From Cereibacter sphaeroides (GTDB lineage: Bacteria; Pseudomonadota; Alphaproteobacteria; Rhodobacterales; Rhodobacteraceae), in contig QFQS01000001.1 in assembly GCA_003243455.1 (NCBI GenBank), positions 806,001 to 870,000 on the forward strand: a stretch of 64,000 bases of DNA, in the 5' to 3' direction. The notes below the pieces were generated by a model, which was not told where the DNA came from, did not search any database, and worked only from the letters and a program-made list of their open reading frames with translations. Positions 24,724 to 33,665 of this stretch are shown piece after piece (within the stretch, counting starts at the first letter, position 1; every line of letters starts with the position of its first letter). The translations under genes and the position numbers were made by a program.

Positions 24724-25493
24724 TGGCCGAACGCGAGGCAGTGGTTCAGGTGCGCGGGCTGGTCAACCGTTTCGGCAAGGCGGTGATCCACGAAAATCTG
24801 GACCTCGACCTGTACCGGGGCGAGGTTCTGGGCGTCGTCGGCGGGTCGGGCACGGGGAAATCGGTGCTGCTGCGGTCCATCGTTGGCTTGCAGAAGCCGC
24901 AGGCCGGATCGATCAAGGTGCTGGGCACCGATGTGCTGCATGCCACGCCCGAGCAGTTGAAGGGCGTCGAACAGCACTGGGGCGTGATGTTCCAGGATGG
25001 CGCGCTGTTTTCCTCGCTTACCGTGCGTGAGAACGTCGAGGCGCCGATGCGAGAGCGGCTGAATGTGGCCCCCGACCTGCGCCGGTCGCTTGCGGAATTG
25101 AAGATTTCGATGGTCGGGCTGCCCCCGAAAGCGGGGGCGCTTTACCCATCCGAACTGTCGGGGGGGATGCGCAAGCGCGCCGGTCTGGCACGGGCGCTGG
25201 CGCTGGATCCGGAAATCGTGCTGCTGGACGAACCGACGGCGGGTTTGGACCCCATTGGCGCGACCGAGTTCGACGAGCTGATCCGGTCCTTGCAAAAGGC
25301 GCTTGGACTTTCGGTATTTCTGGTGACGCATGACCTCGACACGTTGCACGCGACTTGCGACCGGATAGCGGTGCTGTCACAGAAGAAAGTGCTGGTGACG
25401 GGAACGATGGCGGACATGCTGAAAGTAGACGACCCCTGGGTTTATGCCTATTTCCACGGCCCGCGCGCCCGCGCGGCCCAACCCGCAGCCTGA
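24723..25493 (+). CDS. Mla-type ABC transporter ATPase
   Basis: A 256-residue ATPase of the MlaF family, the energy subunit of the lipid transport complex. It shows Walker A GGSGTGKSV (Lys-Ser-Val is usual in MlaF), Q-loop VMFQDGALFSSLTVREN, signature LSGGMRKRAGLARAL and Walker B IVLLDEPTAGLDPIGA. The start overlaps the permease stop (TAATG), so the two are translationally coupled. Confidence 0.95.
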   Translation: MAEREAVVQVRGLVNRFGKAVIHENLDLDLYRGEVLGVVGGSGTGKSVLLRSIVGLQKPQAGSIKVLGTDVLHATPEQLKGVEQHWGVMFQDGALFSSLTVRENVEAPMRERLNVAPDLRRSLAELKISMVGLPPKAGALYPSELSGGMRKRAGLARALALDPEIVLLDEPTAGLDPIGATEFDELIRSLQKALGLSVFLVTHDLDTLHATCDRIAVLSQKKVLVTGTMADMLKVDDPWVYAYFHGPRARAAQPAA

Positions 25494-25509
25494 AGGGGAC
25501 GGCCGCCGC

Positions 25510-26595
25510 ATGGAGACCCGCGCAAACTATGTGCTGATCGGTTTTGTCACGCTGATCGCCATTCTGGCGGGGCTTGGCTTTTTCCTGTGGCTGGCAAAGG
25601 CGCAGATCGACAAGACCTATGCCGACTATGACATCCTGTTCGATTCCGTCGCGGGCCTGGGCAAGGCCAGCCCGGTGAAGTTCAACGGGGTCGAAGTAGG
25701 GCAGGTGCTGACCATCCAGCTGGACAGCGAAGACCCGTCACGGGTGCGGGTGCGCATCGAGGTGGCGGCGGAAACGCCGATCCGGCAGGGCACCGTCGCC
25801 ACGCTGGAATCCCAGGGCGTGACCGGGGTTTCCTTTGTGGGGCTTGAGGGTGGAACCCCCGACGCGGCGCGGCTGGAGATAGACCCCTTTGCGGGCGTGC
25901 CGGTCATCCCGTCGAAGCCGTCGGTTCTGCAGGGCGTGATCCAGACCGCGCCGGACCTGCTGAACGAGGCTATAAAGCTGTTGCGCGACCTCACCAAGTT
26001 CACCACCGACGAAAACCGCCAGGCGTTCACGAATATCCTGAAGAATGCCGAACAGGCCTCGCAAAAGCTGGACAAGGCGATGGACGATGTCAGCCGCGTC
26101 GCCGACGCGGCAGGCAAGGTGGGTGACGAGATCAGCCAGTTCGCCGACCGGCTGAACAACCTGGCCAACAACGTGGACGGCACCGTGACCACCGCCCGTC
26201 AGGCGATCGAGGATGCCTCGAAGCGGATCGACAAGCTGGCAACCGGCACGGACGGAACCGTCGCGGATGCCAAACAGGCGCTGGCCGATCTGCGCACAAG
26301 GGTGAATACAGTGGCCGACAATGCCGATGCCGCGCTGATTTCTGCGAAAGAGACGGTGAAGGCGCTGTCGGCGCGGATCGACGCGCTGGCAGCCAATGCC
26401 GATACGGCCATCGTTTCGGTCCGCGACTCGATGAAGGGCTTTGAAAACTTCAGCCGCACGGGCCTGCCCCGGATCACGGCACTGTCCACCGACGCAAGCC
26501 GCATGGTGGATTCGATCACCCGGCTGGTCGCCCAGATATCCCGCGATCCCGCCCGTTTCTTTCTTGGCAACCGCACGCCGGAGTATAACCGATGA
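25510..26595 (+). CDS. MlaD-family (MCE) periplasmic lipid-binding protein
   Basis: A 361-residue protein with one N-terminal membrane anchor (residues 8-30), an MCE domain at about 40-120 (DILFDSVAGLGKASPVKFNGVEVGQV in part, then TLESQGVTGVSFVGLEGG), and a long C-terminal region (about 150-340). That region consists of repeated amphipathic heptads with recurring KLAT/NVDGTV/TVADNADAAL units, predicted to form an extended coiled coil or helical tube. This length is typical of MlaD/PqiB-like proteins that span the periplasm. ATG 25510 has AAGGGGA upstream. Confidence 0.92.
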   Translation: METRANYVLIGFVTLIAILAGLGFFLWLAKAQIDKTYADYDILFDSVAGLGKASPVKFNGVEVGQVLTIQLDSEDPSRVRVRIEVAAETPIRQGTVATLESQGVTGVSFVGLEGGTPDAARLEIDPFAGVPVIPSKPSVLQGVIQTAPDLLNEAIKLLRDLTKFTTDENRQAFTNILKNAEQASQKLDKAMDDVSRVADAAGKVGDEISQFADRLNNLANNVDGTVTTARQAIEDASKRIDKLATGTDGTVADAKQALADLRTRVNTVADNADAALISAKETVKALSARIDALAANADTAIVSVRDSMKGFENFSRTGLPRITALSTDASRMVDSITRLVAQISRDPARFFLGNRTPEYNR

Positions 26596-27200
26596 TCCTG
26601 CGCCTTCTGCCGGCCCTTGCCTTTGTCGTGATGTCGGGGTGCAGCGCGATTTCCGCGCTTTCGGGTGCGTCGCGACCGCTTGACGCCTATACTTTGTCGC
26701 CCGTCTCGACCGAAGGCACCCGGTCGGGTGGGCGTCACATGGTGGTGCATGCCTCCACCTCATCGGGAGAGTATTCGTCGGACCGGATCGTGGTGAAGCC
26801 GAACCGGCTGCAGACGGAATACCTGCCGGGCGCGCGCTGGATCGACGAGACGCCGGTGATGATCCAGTCGCTGCTGGTGGATTCGCTGCAGAAAAGCGGC
26901 GGCTACCGGCTGGTCGGGCGCACGGATGGAGGGCTGATCCCGGATTACGGATTGCTGACCGACATCGCGGCCTTCCAGGCCGAGGCGCCGAGCGACACGA
27001 TGGGTGCGTGGCAAGTGCGCGTCGGGCTGACCGGGACGCTGGTGCGCGACAGCGACGGCAGCATCATCGCCAGCCGCCGGTTCGAGCAGACGGCGGTGGC
27101 CGCGAACGACCAGACGATGACACTGGTCAACGCCTTCGATACAGCGATGCAACAAGTGCAACAACAGATGGTCGCCTGGACCCTGTCCCACGCACGCTGA
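26592..27200 (+). CDS. ABC-type transport auxiliary lipoprotein (PqiC/DUF330-like)
   Basis: A 202-residue outer-membrane-type lipoprotein with lipobox VMSGC (Cys 17). The fold motif includes PLDAYTLSPVS near the N-terminus, then SDRIVVKPNRLQTEYLPGARW, DSLQKSGGYRLVG and a C-terminal QTAVAANDQTMTLVNAFD block. Proteins of this group partner with MCE transport systems at the outer membrane. It overlaps the mlaD stop as ATGA, closing the four-gene operon. Confidence 0.9.
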   Translation: MILRLLPALAFVVMSGCSAISALSGASRPLDAYTLSPVSTEGTRSGGRHMVVHASTSSGEYSSDRIVVKPNRLQTEYLPGARWIDETPVMIQSLLVDSLQKSGGYRLVGRTDGGLIPDYGLLTDIAAFQAEAPSDTMGAWQVRVGLTGTLVRDSDGSIIASRRFEQTAVAANDQTMTLVNAFDTAMQQVQQQMVAWTLSHAR

Positions 27201-27309
27201 ACTGCATGGTGGCCTGAGCGGCGCTTGACCCCTGCCCCGGCTATCCGCCAGACTGGCGGGCGGAGGCTGGCCCACCCCCCGGGCCGCAGGGAAAATCAAA
27301 GGGATTCTC

Positions 27310-28362
27310 ATGGAATACAGAACGCTTGGCCGCTCTGGCCTGAAGGTTTCGGTGCTGACGATGGGAACCTTTACCTTCGGCGGTGTCGGCCCCTTTGGCA
27401 TGGTTGGGAAACAGGGCGTGCCAGAGGCGCGGCGGCTGGTCGATCTGTGCATCGACAATGGCGTGAACCTGTTCGACACGGCCAACATGTACTCCAGCGG
27501 CCTGTCCGAACAGATCCTGGGCGAGGTGCTGGAGGGACGGCGCGAGCGTGTGCTAATCAGTTCCAAGGCGCGGATGCCGATGGGGGACGGGCCGAACGAC
27601 CAGGGCGTGTCGCGGCTGCACCTGATCCGGGAATGCGAGAAGTCGCTGAAGCGGCTGCGGACCGACTACATCGACATCTATTACATGCACGAATGGGACG
27701 GCACGACGCCGGTCGAGGAGAAGCTGGCGGCGCTGGACACCTTGGTTCAGCAGGGCAAGGTGCGCTACATCGGCTGCTCCAACTACTCCGGCTGGCACAT
27801 CATGAAGTCGCTGGCGGCAAGCGACCGGGACCGGCGCGCGCGGTTTGTCACCCAGCAGATCCACTACACGCTGGAGGCGCGGGAGGCGGAGTATGAGTTG
27901 CTGCCGATTTCGGTCGATCAGGGGCTTGGCGTTCTGGTCTGGAGTCCGTTAGCGGCGGGTCTGCTGACCGGCAAGCACCGCCGGGGCAAGCCCGCGCCCG
28001 AAGGGTCGCGGCAGGCGGCGGGGTGGACCGAGCCGCCGATCCGGGATGAGGAACGGCTGTGGGACATCGTCGAGGTTCTGGTCTCGATCGGCGAAGAGCG
28101 CGGCGTGTCGGCGGCGCAGATCGCGCTGGCCTGGCTGCTGGGGCGGCCGGGGATTTCCTCGCTGGTCGTGGGCGGGCGGAACGAGGTGCAGTTCAAGGAC
28201 AACTTCGGGGCGGTCGGGCTGATGCTGTCGGACGAGGAGTTGCGGCGGCTGAACGAGGTGAGCCGGGTGCCGCTGATCTATCCCTATTGGCACCAGGGCA
28301 ACTTCGCGACCTCACGCTTTTCCGAGGCCGACTGGGCGCTGCACGACAGCTATCGGGAGTGA
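27310..28362 (+). CDS. Aldo/keto reductase (voltage-gated K+ channel beta-like group)
   Basis: A 350-residue NADPH-dependent reductase. The catalytic tetrad is visible: Asp and Tyr in NLFDTANMYSSG, Lys in VLISSKARMP, His in YYMHEWDG. Also seen are IGCSNYSGWH and VWSPLAAGLLTGK, typical of the YghZ/Kv-beta subgroup. The 109-bp leader 27201-27309 shows no strong operator. It stands alone between the Mla operon and a terminator pair; the physiological substrate is unknown. Confidence 0.93.
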   Translation: MEYRTLGRSGLKVSVLTMGTFTFGGVGPFGMVGKQGVPEARRLVDLCIDNGVNLFDTANMYSSGLSEQILGEVLEGRRERVLISSKARMPMGDGPNDQGVSRLHLIRECEKSLKRLRTDYIDIYYMHEWDGTTPVEEKLAALDTLVQQGKVRYIGCSNYSGWHIMKSLAASDRDRRARFVTQQIHYTLEAREAEYELLPISVDQGLGVLVWSPLAAGLLTGKHRRGKPAPEGSRQAAGWTEPPIRDEERLWDIVEVLVSIGEERGVSAAQIALAWLLGRPGISSLVVGGRNEVQFKDNFGAVGLMLSDEELRRLNEVSRVPLIYPYWHQGNFATSRFSEADWALHDSYRE

Positions 28363-28382
28363 TCCTTCTGGTATTCAGGTGC

Positions 28383-28397
28383 GGCCCGTTCCGGGCC
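28383..28397 (+). terminator. Terminator after the aldo/keto reductase gene
   Basis: GGCCCG-ttc-CGGGCC hairpin followed by ACGCCTTTT, 20 bp after the stop codon. The short T-run fits an intrinsic terminator. Confidence 0.6.
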
Positions 28398-28411
28398 ACG
28401 CCTTTTGCCTC

Positions 28412-28435
28412 GCCCTTCGCGTGACCGCGAAGGGC
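28412..28435. terminator. Strong hairpin between convergent genes, followed by a shared intergenic word
   Basis: GCCCTTCGCG-tgac-CGCGAAGGGC is a perfect 10-bp stem. Downstream, GGGGGTATTTTCACCAAGAAG (28453-28473, on plus) resembles the word next to the trpE/pepT hairpin, so hairpin plus this word may be a recurring end-of-gene module in this genome. Confidence 0.6.
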
Positions 28436-28480
28436 TTGAGGACGGCTCCGCCGGGGGTATTTTCACCAAGAAGAAGCTGA

Positions 28481-29083
28481 TCAGCCAGCGATAGCGGTGA
28501 CGATGGCCGACATCGCCAGCATGCCGGGGTCGTCCATACCCTTGCTTTTCTCGGCAAAGATGCGTGCGCGACCGACCGTGGCGAGCTTGTCCCTGAAGGC
28601 GGCCTGAGCGGTGGTTGCGGCCTTGACCGCGGCCTTGGAAATCTCGGCCTTGTCGGTCAGGCCGCCAGTCGCCTGTGCAACGGCGTCGAGGCTGTCGAGA
28701 ACGGTCTTGCCGCCAAGCTCTGCCTTGCCCCTCGCGATCATCGCATCACGGGCGGCAGCGGTCAGAGCCGATACTTCGGAAGCATCGACCTCGGTCTTGC
28801 CGCGCAGTTGCTTGGCCATTGCCATCAGGCCGGTCGCCATCAGCGTGCCGTAAGACGAACCGGAGGTCTTGGTGAAGGCCTGCGCGCAGGCGAGCAAGGC
28901 CTGGCCCAGATCGTCGGGCAGTGTGAGGTCCGCCATCGCCTGCGTGCCGCGCTTCATCGTCACGCCAAGGTCGCCATCGCCCAAGGCGCCATCGGCGCTG
29001 TTCAGCATGTCGAAATCGCGTTCCATCGCGCTGGCGAGCCTGGCGATGGCGCCGCGTAGGTTGGCGACGGTCAGCGTGGTCAT
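28481..29083 (-). CDS. dhaL: Dihydroxyacetone kinase-type subunit DhaL (ATP-binding)
   Basis: A 200-residue nucleotide-binding subunit of a DAK-family kinase. The Mg-ADP site is formed by Asp residues in DGALGDGDLGVTM (D31, D36, D38), and the conserved KTSGSSYGTLMATGL and DDPGMLAMSAIV segments are present. It works with DhaK, whose stop codon overlaps its start as ATGA. Context (binding-protein transporter, MtnK/MtnA, epimerase) suggests a ketose other than free dihydroxyacetone, for example a tetrulose or pentulose; this is inference. Confidence 0.92.
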   Translation of the reverse strand: MTTLTVANLRGAIARLASAMERDFDMLNSADGALGDGDLGVTMKRGTQAMADLTLPDDLGQALLACAQAFTKTSGSSYGTLMATGLMAMAKQLRGKTEVDASEVSALTAAARDAMIARGKAELGGKTVLDSLDAVAQATGGLTDKAEISKAAVKAATTAQAAFRDKLATVGRARIFAEKSKGMDDPGMLAMSAIVTAIAG

Positions 29084-30081
29084 CGTACGCTCCAGAAGGC
29101 GCAGTCGCAGGGGGCGCGCAGATAGGCTTCCATCTCGGCATCCAGCTTGATCAGCGTGAAGGAGACCCCCGCCATTTCCATCGAGGTTGCATAGCGCCCG
29201 ACCAGCGGCATGACGACCTCTGCACCCGCCGCGTCGAGACGCGCCTTGACGATGCGGTAGAGGATGTAGAGTTCCTCGGGCGGAGTCGCGCCAAGGCTGT
29301 TGACCAGGATTGAAACCTTGTCGCCGCGCGCAAGCGGCATGTCGTCCAGCAGGCGGTCCATCATCTCATCGGCGATGGCATCCGCCGGGCGCAGCTTGCC
29401 GCGCCAGACGCCGGGTTCGCCGTGGATGCCCATGCCCATTTCCATCTCGTCTTCCGCGATGTCGAAGGTGGGGCGACCCGCCTGCGGCACGGTGCAGGAG
29501 GAGAGAGCCGCGCCGATGGAGCGGCTGGCGTCGGCGGCCCGCTGCGCGACAGCGGTCACCTGATCGAGGTCCAATCCGACGTCTGCAGCGGCACCGGCGA
29601 TCTTGAAGGCATAGACCATGCCCGCGACGCCCCGGCGCTTTTCCCGCTCTTCCGGGCTGGCCGAGGCGACGTCGTCGGCTAAGACGACTGTGGTGCAGCG
29701 GATATCGTCAAATTCGACCAGGTCGCCCGCCATGTCAAAGTTCATGATGTCGCCGCCGTAGTTGCCGTACAGGCGCAGCACCCCGGACCCCTGATCGGCA
29801 GAGCGGATCGCATCGGCCATCTGCTCGGCCGAGGGCGAGGCAAACACGTCGCCGATGGCGCAGGCGTCGAGCAGACCGGGGCCGACATAGCCGGTAAAAA
29901 CCGGAAGGTGGCCCGAACCGCCGCCGGTCACGATGCCGACCTTGCCCGCAGCGCCCGGTCTTGCGCGGACAACGACGCGGCCGCTGTCGCCGTGCAGGCG
30001 ATAGAATTCGGGATGGGCGGCGGTCAGGCCTGCCAGCATCTCGTCGACGTAGTCGGCCGGGTTGTTCAGGATCTTTTTCAT
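29080..30081 (-). CDS. dhaK: Dihydroxyacetone kinase-type subunit DhaK (substrate-binding)
   Basis: A 333-residue substrate subunit that holds the ketose covalently as a hemiaminal on His220 (motif MGIHGEPG). Other family blocks: GGGSGHLPVFTGYVG near residue 53, GDVFASPS, LRLYGNYGGDIMNFDMA and VNSLGATPPEELYILY. It phosphorylates dihydroxyacetone-like ketoses together with DhaL. It lies 14 bp after the last transporter gene in one transcription unit. Proteins of this class also act on erythrulose or apulose, so the exact substrate is open. Confidence 0.92.
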   Translation of the reverse strand: MKKILNNPADYVDEMLAGLTAAHPEFYRLHGDSGRVVVRARPGAAGKVGIVTGGGSGHLPVFTGYVGPGLLDACAIGDVFASPSAEQMADAIRSADQGSGVLRLYGNYGGDIMNFDMAGDLVEFDDIRCTTVVLADDVASASPEEREKRRGVAGMVYAFKIAGAAADVGLDLDQVTAVAQRAADASRSIGAALSSCTVPQAGRPTFDIAEDEMEMGMGIHGEPGVWRGKLRPADAIADEMMDRLLDDMPLARGDKVSILVNSLGATPPEELYILYRIVKARLDAAGAEVVMPLVGRYATSMEMAGVSFTLIKLDAEMEAYLRAPCDCAFWSVR

Positions 30082-30094
30082 CGGACGCTCCGGT

Positions 30095-31108
30095 TCATTG
30101 GGTCTGGGAGACAGGGCGTGGCCTGCGCGGGATGGAGATAAGGCGGGTGTTCACGACCATGACGAAGATCAGCAGGCTGCCCCAGATCAGTTCGCGGGCA
30201 AAGTTCGACACGCCCAGCATGTTCAGGCCGCTGGACAGGAACTGCATCGTCAGGACCGCCAGCACCACACCGATTACCTTGCCATAACCGCCGTAGGGGT
30301 TCACGCCCCCAAGGACGGCAATCAGCACCGCAAGGAGCAGGTAACTGGAGCCGTAGTCGGCCTTGGCCGAATTTGCGCGGCTCATCACCACCATGCCCGA
30401 GATCGCCCCCAGCATGCCCGAGGCGATGTAGACGCGGATCAGAAGGCCGGTGATGTCGATGGCGGCAAAGCGCGCAGCAAGGGGGTTTGCGCCGAACATC
30501 TGCACCTTGAGGCCAAAGGCGGTGCGGCTGAGGACAAAGGCCAGTCCGGCGGCGAGCAATGCGAACAGGATCAGCGGCACGGGAATGCCGATGACGGTGC
30601 CATTGCCCAGCCAGGCCGCGACACCCGGCAGGCCCATCACCGCGCTACCCCCGGTCAGGGCGACAGCGATGCCGGTGAAAATCAGGCCGGAGCCAAGGGT
30701 GGCAAGGATCGCAGGCAGGCCGAAGACGGCGATGGCGACGCCGTTGAACAGCCCGCCGAGCGCGCCGATGATCAGCGCCACCAGCGTGGCGATGCCCAGC
30801 CACAGCAGCGCCGTTCCACCGGTGGCCGCAGGTCCGGCATAGGTGGTCAGTAGGGTTGCCGCGACGATGGCCGACAGGTTGGCAAGCCCCACGACCGAAA
30901 GGTCGATCCCGCCGGTCAGCATGGTCAGCGTCATCGCCAGTGCCAGAATGGCGAATTCGGGGAACTGGAAGGCCATCGAGGTAAGGTTCTGACCCGACAG
31001 GAACCGGTCGGGCGCCAGCACCGACATGAAAACGAAGACCAGGACTGCGATGACCGCAAGGCGGGCTTCGGGCGCGGCGAGGAGTGAGGATAGGCGGGAC
31101 TGGTTCAT
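30095..31108 (-). CDS. Sugar ABC transporter permease (RbsC/LsrD-like)
   Basis: A 337-residue inner-membrane permease of the ribose/AI-2 transporter family with eight to ten hydrophobic segments. It shows the family blocks LTGGIDLSVVGLANLSAI and GGVNPYGGYGKVIGV. It is paired with a second, non-identical permease, as in the lsr and rhamnose systems, whereas rbs uses a single type. Followed 13 bp later by dhaK. Confidence 0.93.
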   Translation of the reverse strand: MNQSRLSSLLAAPEARLAVIAVLVFVFMSVLAPDRFLSGQNLTSMAFQFPEFAILALAMTLTMLTGGIDLSVVGLANLSAIVAATLLTTYAGPAATGGTALLWLGIATLVALIIGALGGLFNGVAIAVFGLPAILATLGSGLIFTGIAVALTGGSAVMGLPGVAAWLGNGTVIGIPVPLILFALLAAGLAFVLSRTAFGLKVQMFGANPLAARFAAIDITGLLIRVYIASGMLGAISGMVVMSRANSAKADYGSSYLLLAVLIAVLGGVNPYGGYGKVIGVVLAVLTMQFLSSGLNMLGVSNFARELIWGSLLIFVMVVNTRLISIPRRPRPVSQTQ

Positions 31109-31117
31109 CGCTTTACC

Positions 31118-32104
31118 TCACAAAGATCGCGCGGCGGCGCGTTTCGCCTGCCATGCAGGCAGCCCGGTGCCGACAAGGATCAGTATACCCACCGCAACAG
31201 TCTGCCAGGTGGACGGGATGCCAAGCACGACCAGGCTGTTGCGCACCAGCACGATCAGCGCGACGCCCAGCAGCGTGCCGGTCAGCGTGCCGTAGCCCCC
31301 GGCGAGCCGCGCCCCGCCCAGAACGACGGCGGCGATGACGGATAGCTCCAGCCCCACGAGGTCGAAGGGGTTCGCGACGCGGGCCATCGAGGCGTGGATG
31401 ATGCCCGCCAGCCCCGCCAGCGCGCCGACGTAGACGTACACGAAAAACTGGGTGCGCCGCACGTTGATGCCGATCCGCCGCGCGCTTTCGACCGAACCGC
31501 CGATGGCGAATATCTGGCGGCCCAGCATTGTGCGGTGAAGAAGCGCCCAGGTGACGATGACCACTGCAACGAGCGCGGCAAAGGCCCAGGGCAGCGAATA
31601 GAACGACCCGTCGGGGTTGGTGCCGCGGATCATCATCATCCGCCCGAATTCCCGCATTCCCGCCGGCAATGTCGTGATCTGCTTCTGCCCGATGAAGGTC
31701 AGCATGAAGCCGCGGAATATCGACAGTGTACCCAGCGTGACGATCAGAGTCGGCAGGCCGAAGCCCGCGATGAAGATGCCGTTGATCGAGCCGAGCAGCC
31801 CGCCCACGCACATGCCGATGATGATCGCGCCCCACCATGGCACGCCGGGCGCCCAGGTGTTCAGCATCATCGCGGTGACATACATGGTGAAGGCCGCGAC
31901 GGCTGTGAAGCTCACGTCGATGCCACCCGAGATCAGCACCAGTAGCGCAGCTACGGCAAAGATGCCAAGCGTGATCCCGCCGCGCAAAAGGTCGGTCAGC
32001 GTCGGCATCGACAGGAAGCCGGGCGAGCTGATCGTCGCAATCACGCAGAAGGCCAGTATGACCAGTGCGACCAGCGTTTCGTTGCGCGAAAAGTCGATCT
32101 TCAT
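31118..32104 (-). CDS. Sugar ABC transporter permease (RbsC/LsrC-like)
   Basis: A 328-residue inner-membrane permease of the same family as its neighbour, with the blocks LISGGIDVSFTAVAAFTMY, GLPTLIVTLGTLSIFRG and VLGGARLAGGYGTLTG. The start overlaps the ATPase stop (ATGA). It forms a heterodimeric channel with the next permease. Confidence 0.93.
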   Translation of the reverse strand: MKIDFSRNETLVALVILAFCVIATISSPGFLSMPTLTDLLRGGITLGIFAVAALLVLISGGIDVSFTAVAAFTMYVTAMMLNTWAPGVPWWGAIIIGMCVGGLLGSINGIFIAGFGLPTLIVTLGTLSIFRGFMLTFIGQKQITTLPAGMREFGRMMMIRGTNPDGSFYSLPWAFAALVAVVIVTWALLHRTMLGRQIFAIGGSVESARRIGINVRRTQFFVYVYVGALAGLAGIIHASMARVANPFDLVGLELSVIAAVVLGGARLAGGYGTLTGTLLGVALIVLVRNSLVVLGIPSTWQTVAVGILILVGTGLPAWQAKRAAARSL

Positions 32105-33609
32105 GATGCGAGCCTGTGGGCGAGTTCCGCCTCTGTCGCCGTGCCGCCGGGAATATCCTCGGTGATGCGGCCGTTCTTCATGACCAGGATGCGATGGCAG
32201 GTCGCGAGCAACTCGGGCAGATCGTCAGAGATCACGATGACGCCCAGCCCCTGCCGCGACAGGTCGCGGATGATGCCGTGGATATCGGCCTTTGACCCCA
32301 CGTCGACCCCCACACTGGGGCCGTTCAGCAGCAGCACCCTTGGGCTGCGCGCCAGCCAGCGGGCCAGCACCACGCGCTGCTGGTTGCCACCGGACAGCGA
32401 GCGGACGGGGGCGCTCGTGTCGGGTGCCTTGACCGAAAGCCGGGTCAGCCAGTCCTTCGCCTCGCCCCAAAGGCCGGGGAAGTTCAGCACGCCGCCGGAT
32501 TCATGCGCCTCGAGCCGCCCGATGGCAACGTTGCGCAGGATGGATTGCAGCAGGAACAAGCCTTCGGTCAGCCGGTCCTCGGGGACATAGCCGATACCCG
32601 CCTCGGCGGAGGCGAGCGGGTTGCCAAGGTGGACGGCACGGCCATCGACGGTCAGACGGCCCGCATCGGGCGTCACCAGCCCGAACAACGCCTTGGCGAG
32701 CGAGGTGCGACCGGAGCCCAGAAGGCCGGAGATGCCCAGAACCTCGCCTGCGTGCAGGTAAAAGGCCACATCCTCGAAAGCGCCGGATTTGGTCAGCCCC
32801 TCGACCTGCAGCAGCAGGGGCGAGGCCGGGTCGATGGGATCGGGCGGGGTTTCGGCAACCTCGCGGCCCGTCATGTGCCGCGTCAGCGAGGCGGCGTCGA
32901 AGTCGATTGCCGGGCCTTCCGCCACCTTGCGCCCGTTGCGCAGGACGACGACCTTTTCGCAGACCTCCAGCACCTCGGCCAGCTTGTGGCTGACGAACAG
33001 GACGGCCACGCCATCGGCCTTCAGCCGCCGGATGATGTCGAGCAGCGCGCGCACCTCGCGCTCGGTCAGTGCGGTGGTGGGTTCGTCCATGATGATAAGC
33101 CGCGCATCGCTGGCCAGTGCCCGGCAGATTGCGACGAGTTGCTTATGCGCGACCGATAGCGTTTCAACCCGCGCATCCAGATCCATGCTGACGCCGACGC
33201 GCTTTAGCGTGGCGGTTGCCAGTTCCCGCGCATGGGAGCGGCTGACCAGTTTGCGCCCCTCGGCAAGCGCAGTTGAAAAGGCGATGTTCTCGGCAACGCT
33301 CAAGTTCGGGAAAAGCGAGAAGTCCTGGAATATGACCATGACGCCAGCCGCCGCCGAAAGGCGCGGGTTCAGCGGGCCCTGTTCCTGCCCGGAAAAGCGG
33401 ATCGTGCCGCTGTCGGGTTGTTCGACACCGGCGAGTATCTTGATCAGCGTGGATTTTCCGCTGCCGTTTTCCCCGGCAAGGCATACTGCCTCGCCCGCGC
33501 CGATGGTGAACCCCACGTCGGAAAGGGCGGCGATGCCGGCGTAAGTCTTTGTCACGCCCTCGATGGCGATCAGCGAGTTCTGCTCAGGCATGGTCGAATT
33601 GTCATCCAT
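32101..33609 (-). CDS. Sugar ABC transporter ATPase with two nucleotide-binding domains (RbsA/LsrA-like)
   Basis: A 502-residue fused ATPase. First domain: Walker A GENGSGKST and LSVAHKQLVAICRAL with Walker B LIIMDEPTTAL. Second domain, from about residue 255: Walker A replaced by GLLGSGRTS (degenerate, as usual in this family), signature LSGGNQQRVVLARWL and Walker B VLLLNGPSVGVD, where the usual DEP is NGP. The second site is therefore probably non-hydrolytic. ATG 33609 or 33591 could be the start; neither has a clear ribosome-binding site. Confidence 0.92.
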   Translation of the reverse strand: MDDNSTMPEQNSLIAIEGVTKTYAGIAALSDVGFTIGAGEAVCLAGENGSGKSTLIKILAGVEQPDSGTIRFSGQEQGPLNPRLSAAAGVMVIFQDFSLFPNLSVAENIAFSTALAEGRKLVSRSHARELATATLKRVGVSMDLDARVETLSVAHKQLVAICRALASDARLIIMDEPTTALTEREVRALLDIIRRLKADGVAVLFVSHKLAEVLEVCEKVVVLRNGRKVAEGPAIDFDAASLTRHMTGREVAETPPDPIDPASPLLLQVEGLTKSGAFEDVAFYLHAGEVLGISGLLGSGRTSLAKALFGLVTPDAGRLTVDGRAVHLGNPLASAEAGIGYVPEDRLTEGLFLLQSILRNVAIGRLEAHESGGVLNFPGLWGEAKDWLTRLSVKAPDTSAPVRSLSGGNQQRVVLARWLARSPRVLLLNGPSVGVDVGSKADIHGIIRDLSRQGLGVIVISDDLPELLATCHRILVMKNGRITEDIPGGTATEAELAHRLAS

Positions 33610-33665
33610 CTTCAGGCGGGAAACGTGGGGCGGCCAGCGGCCACCCCACGCAGAGAGTTCCGCGA

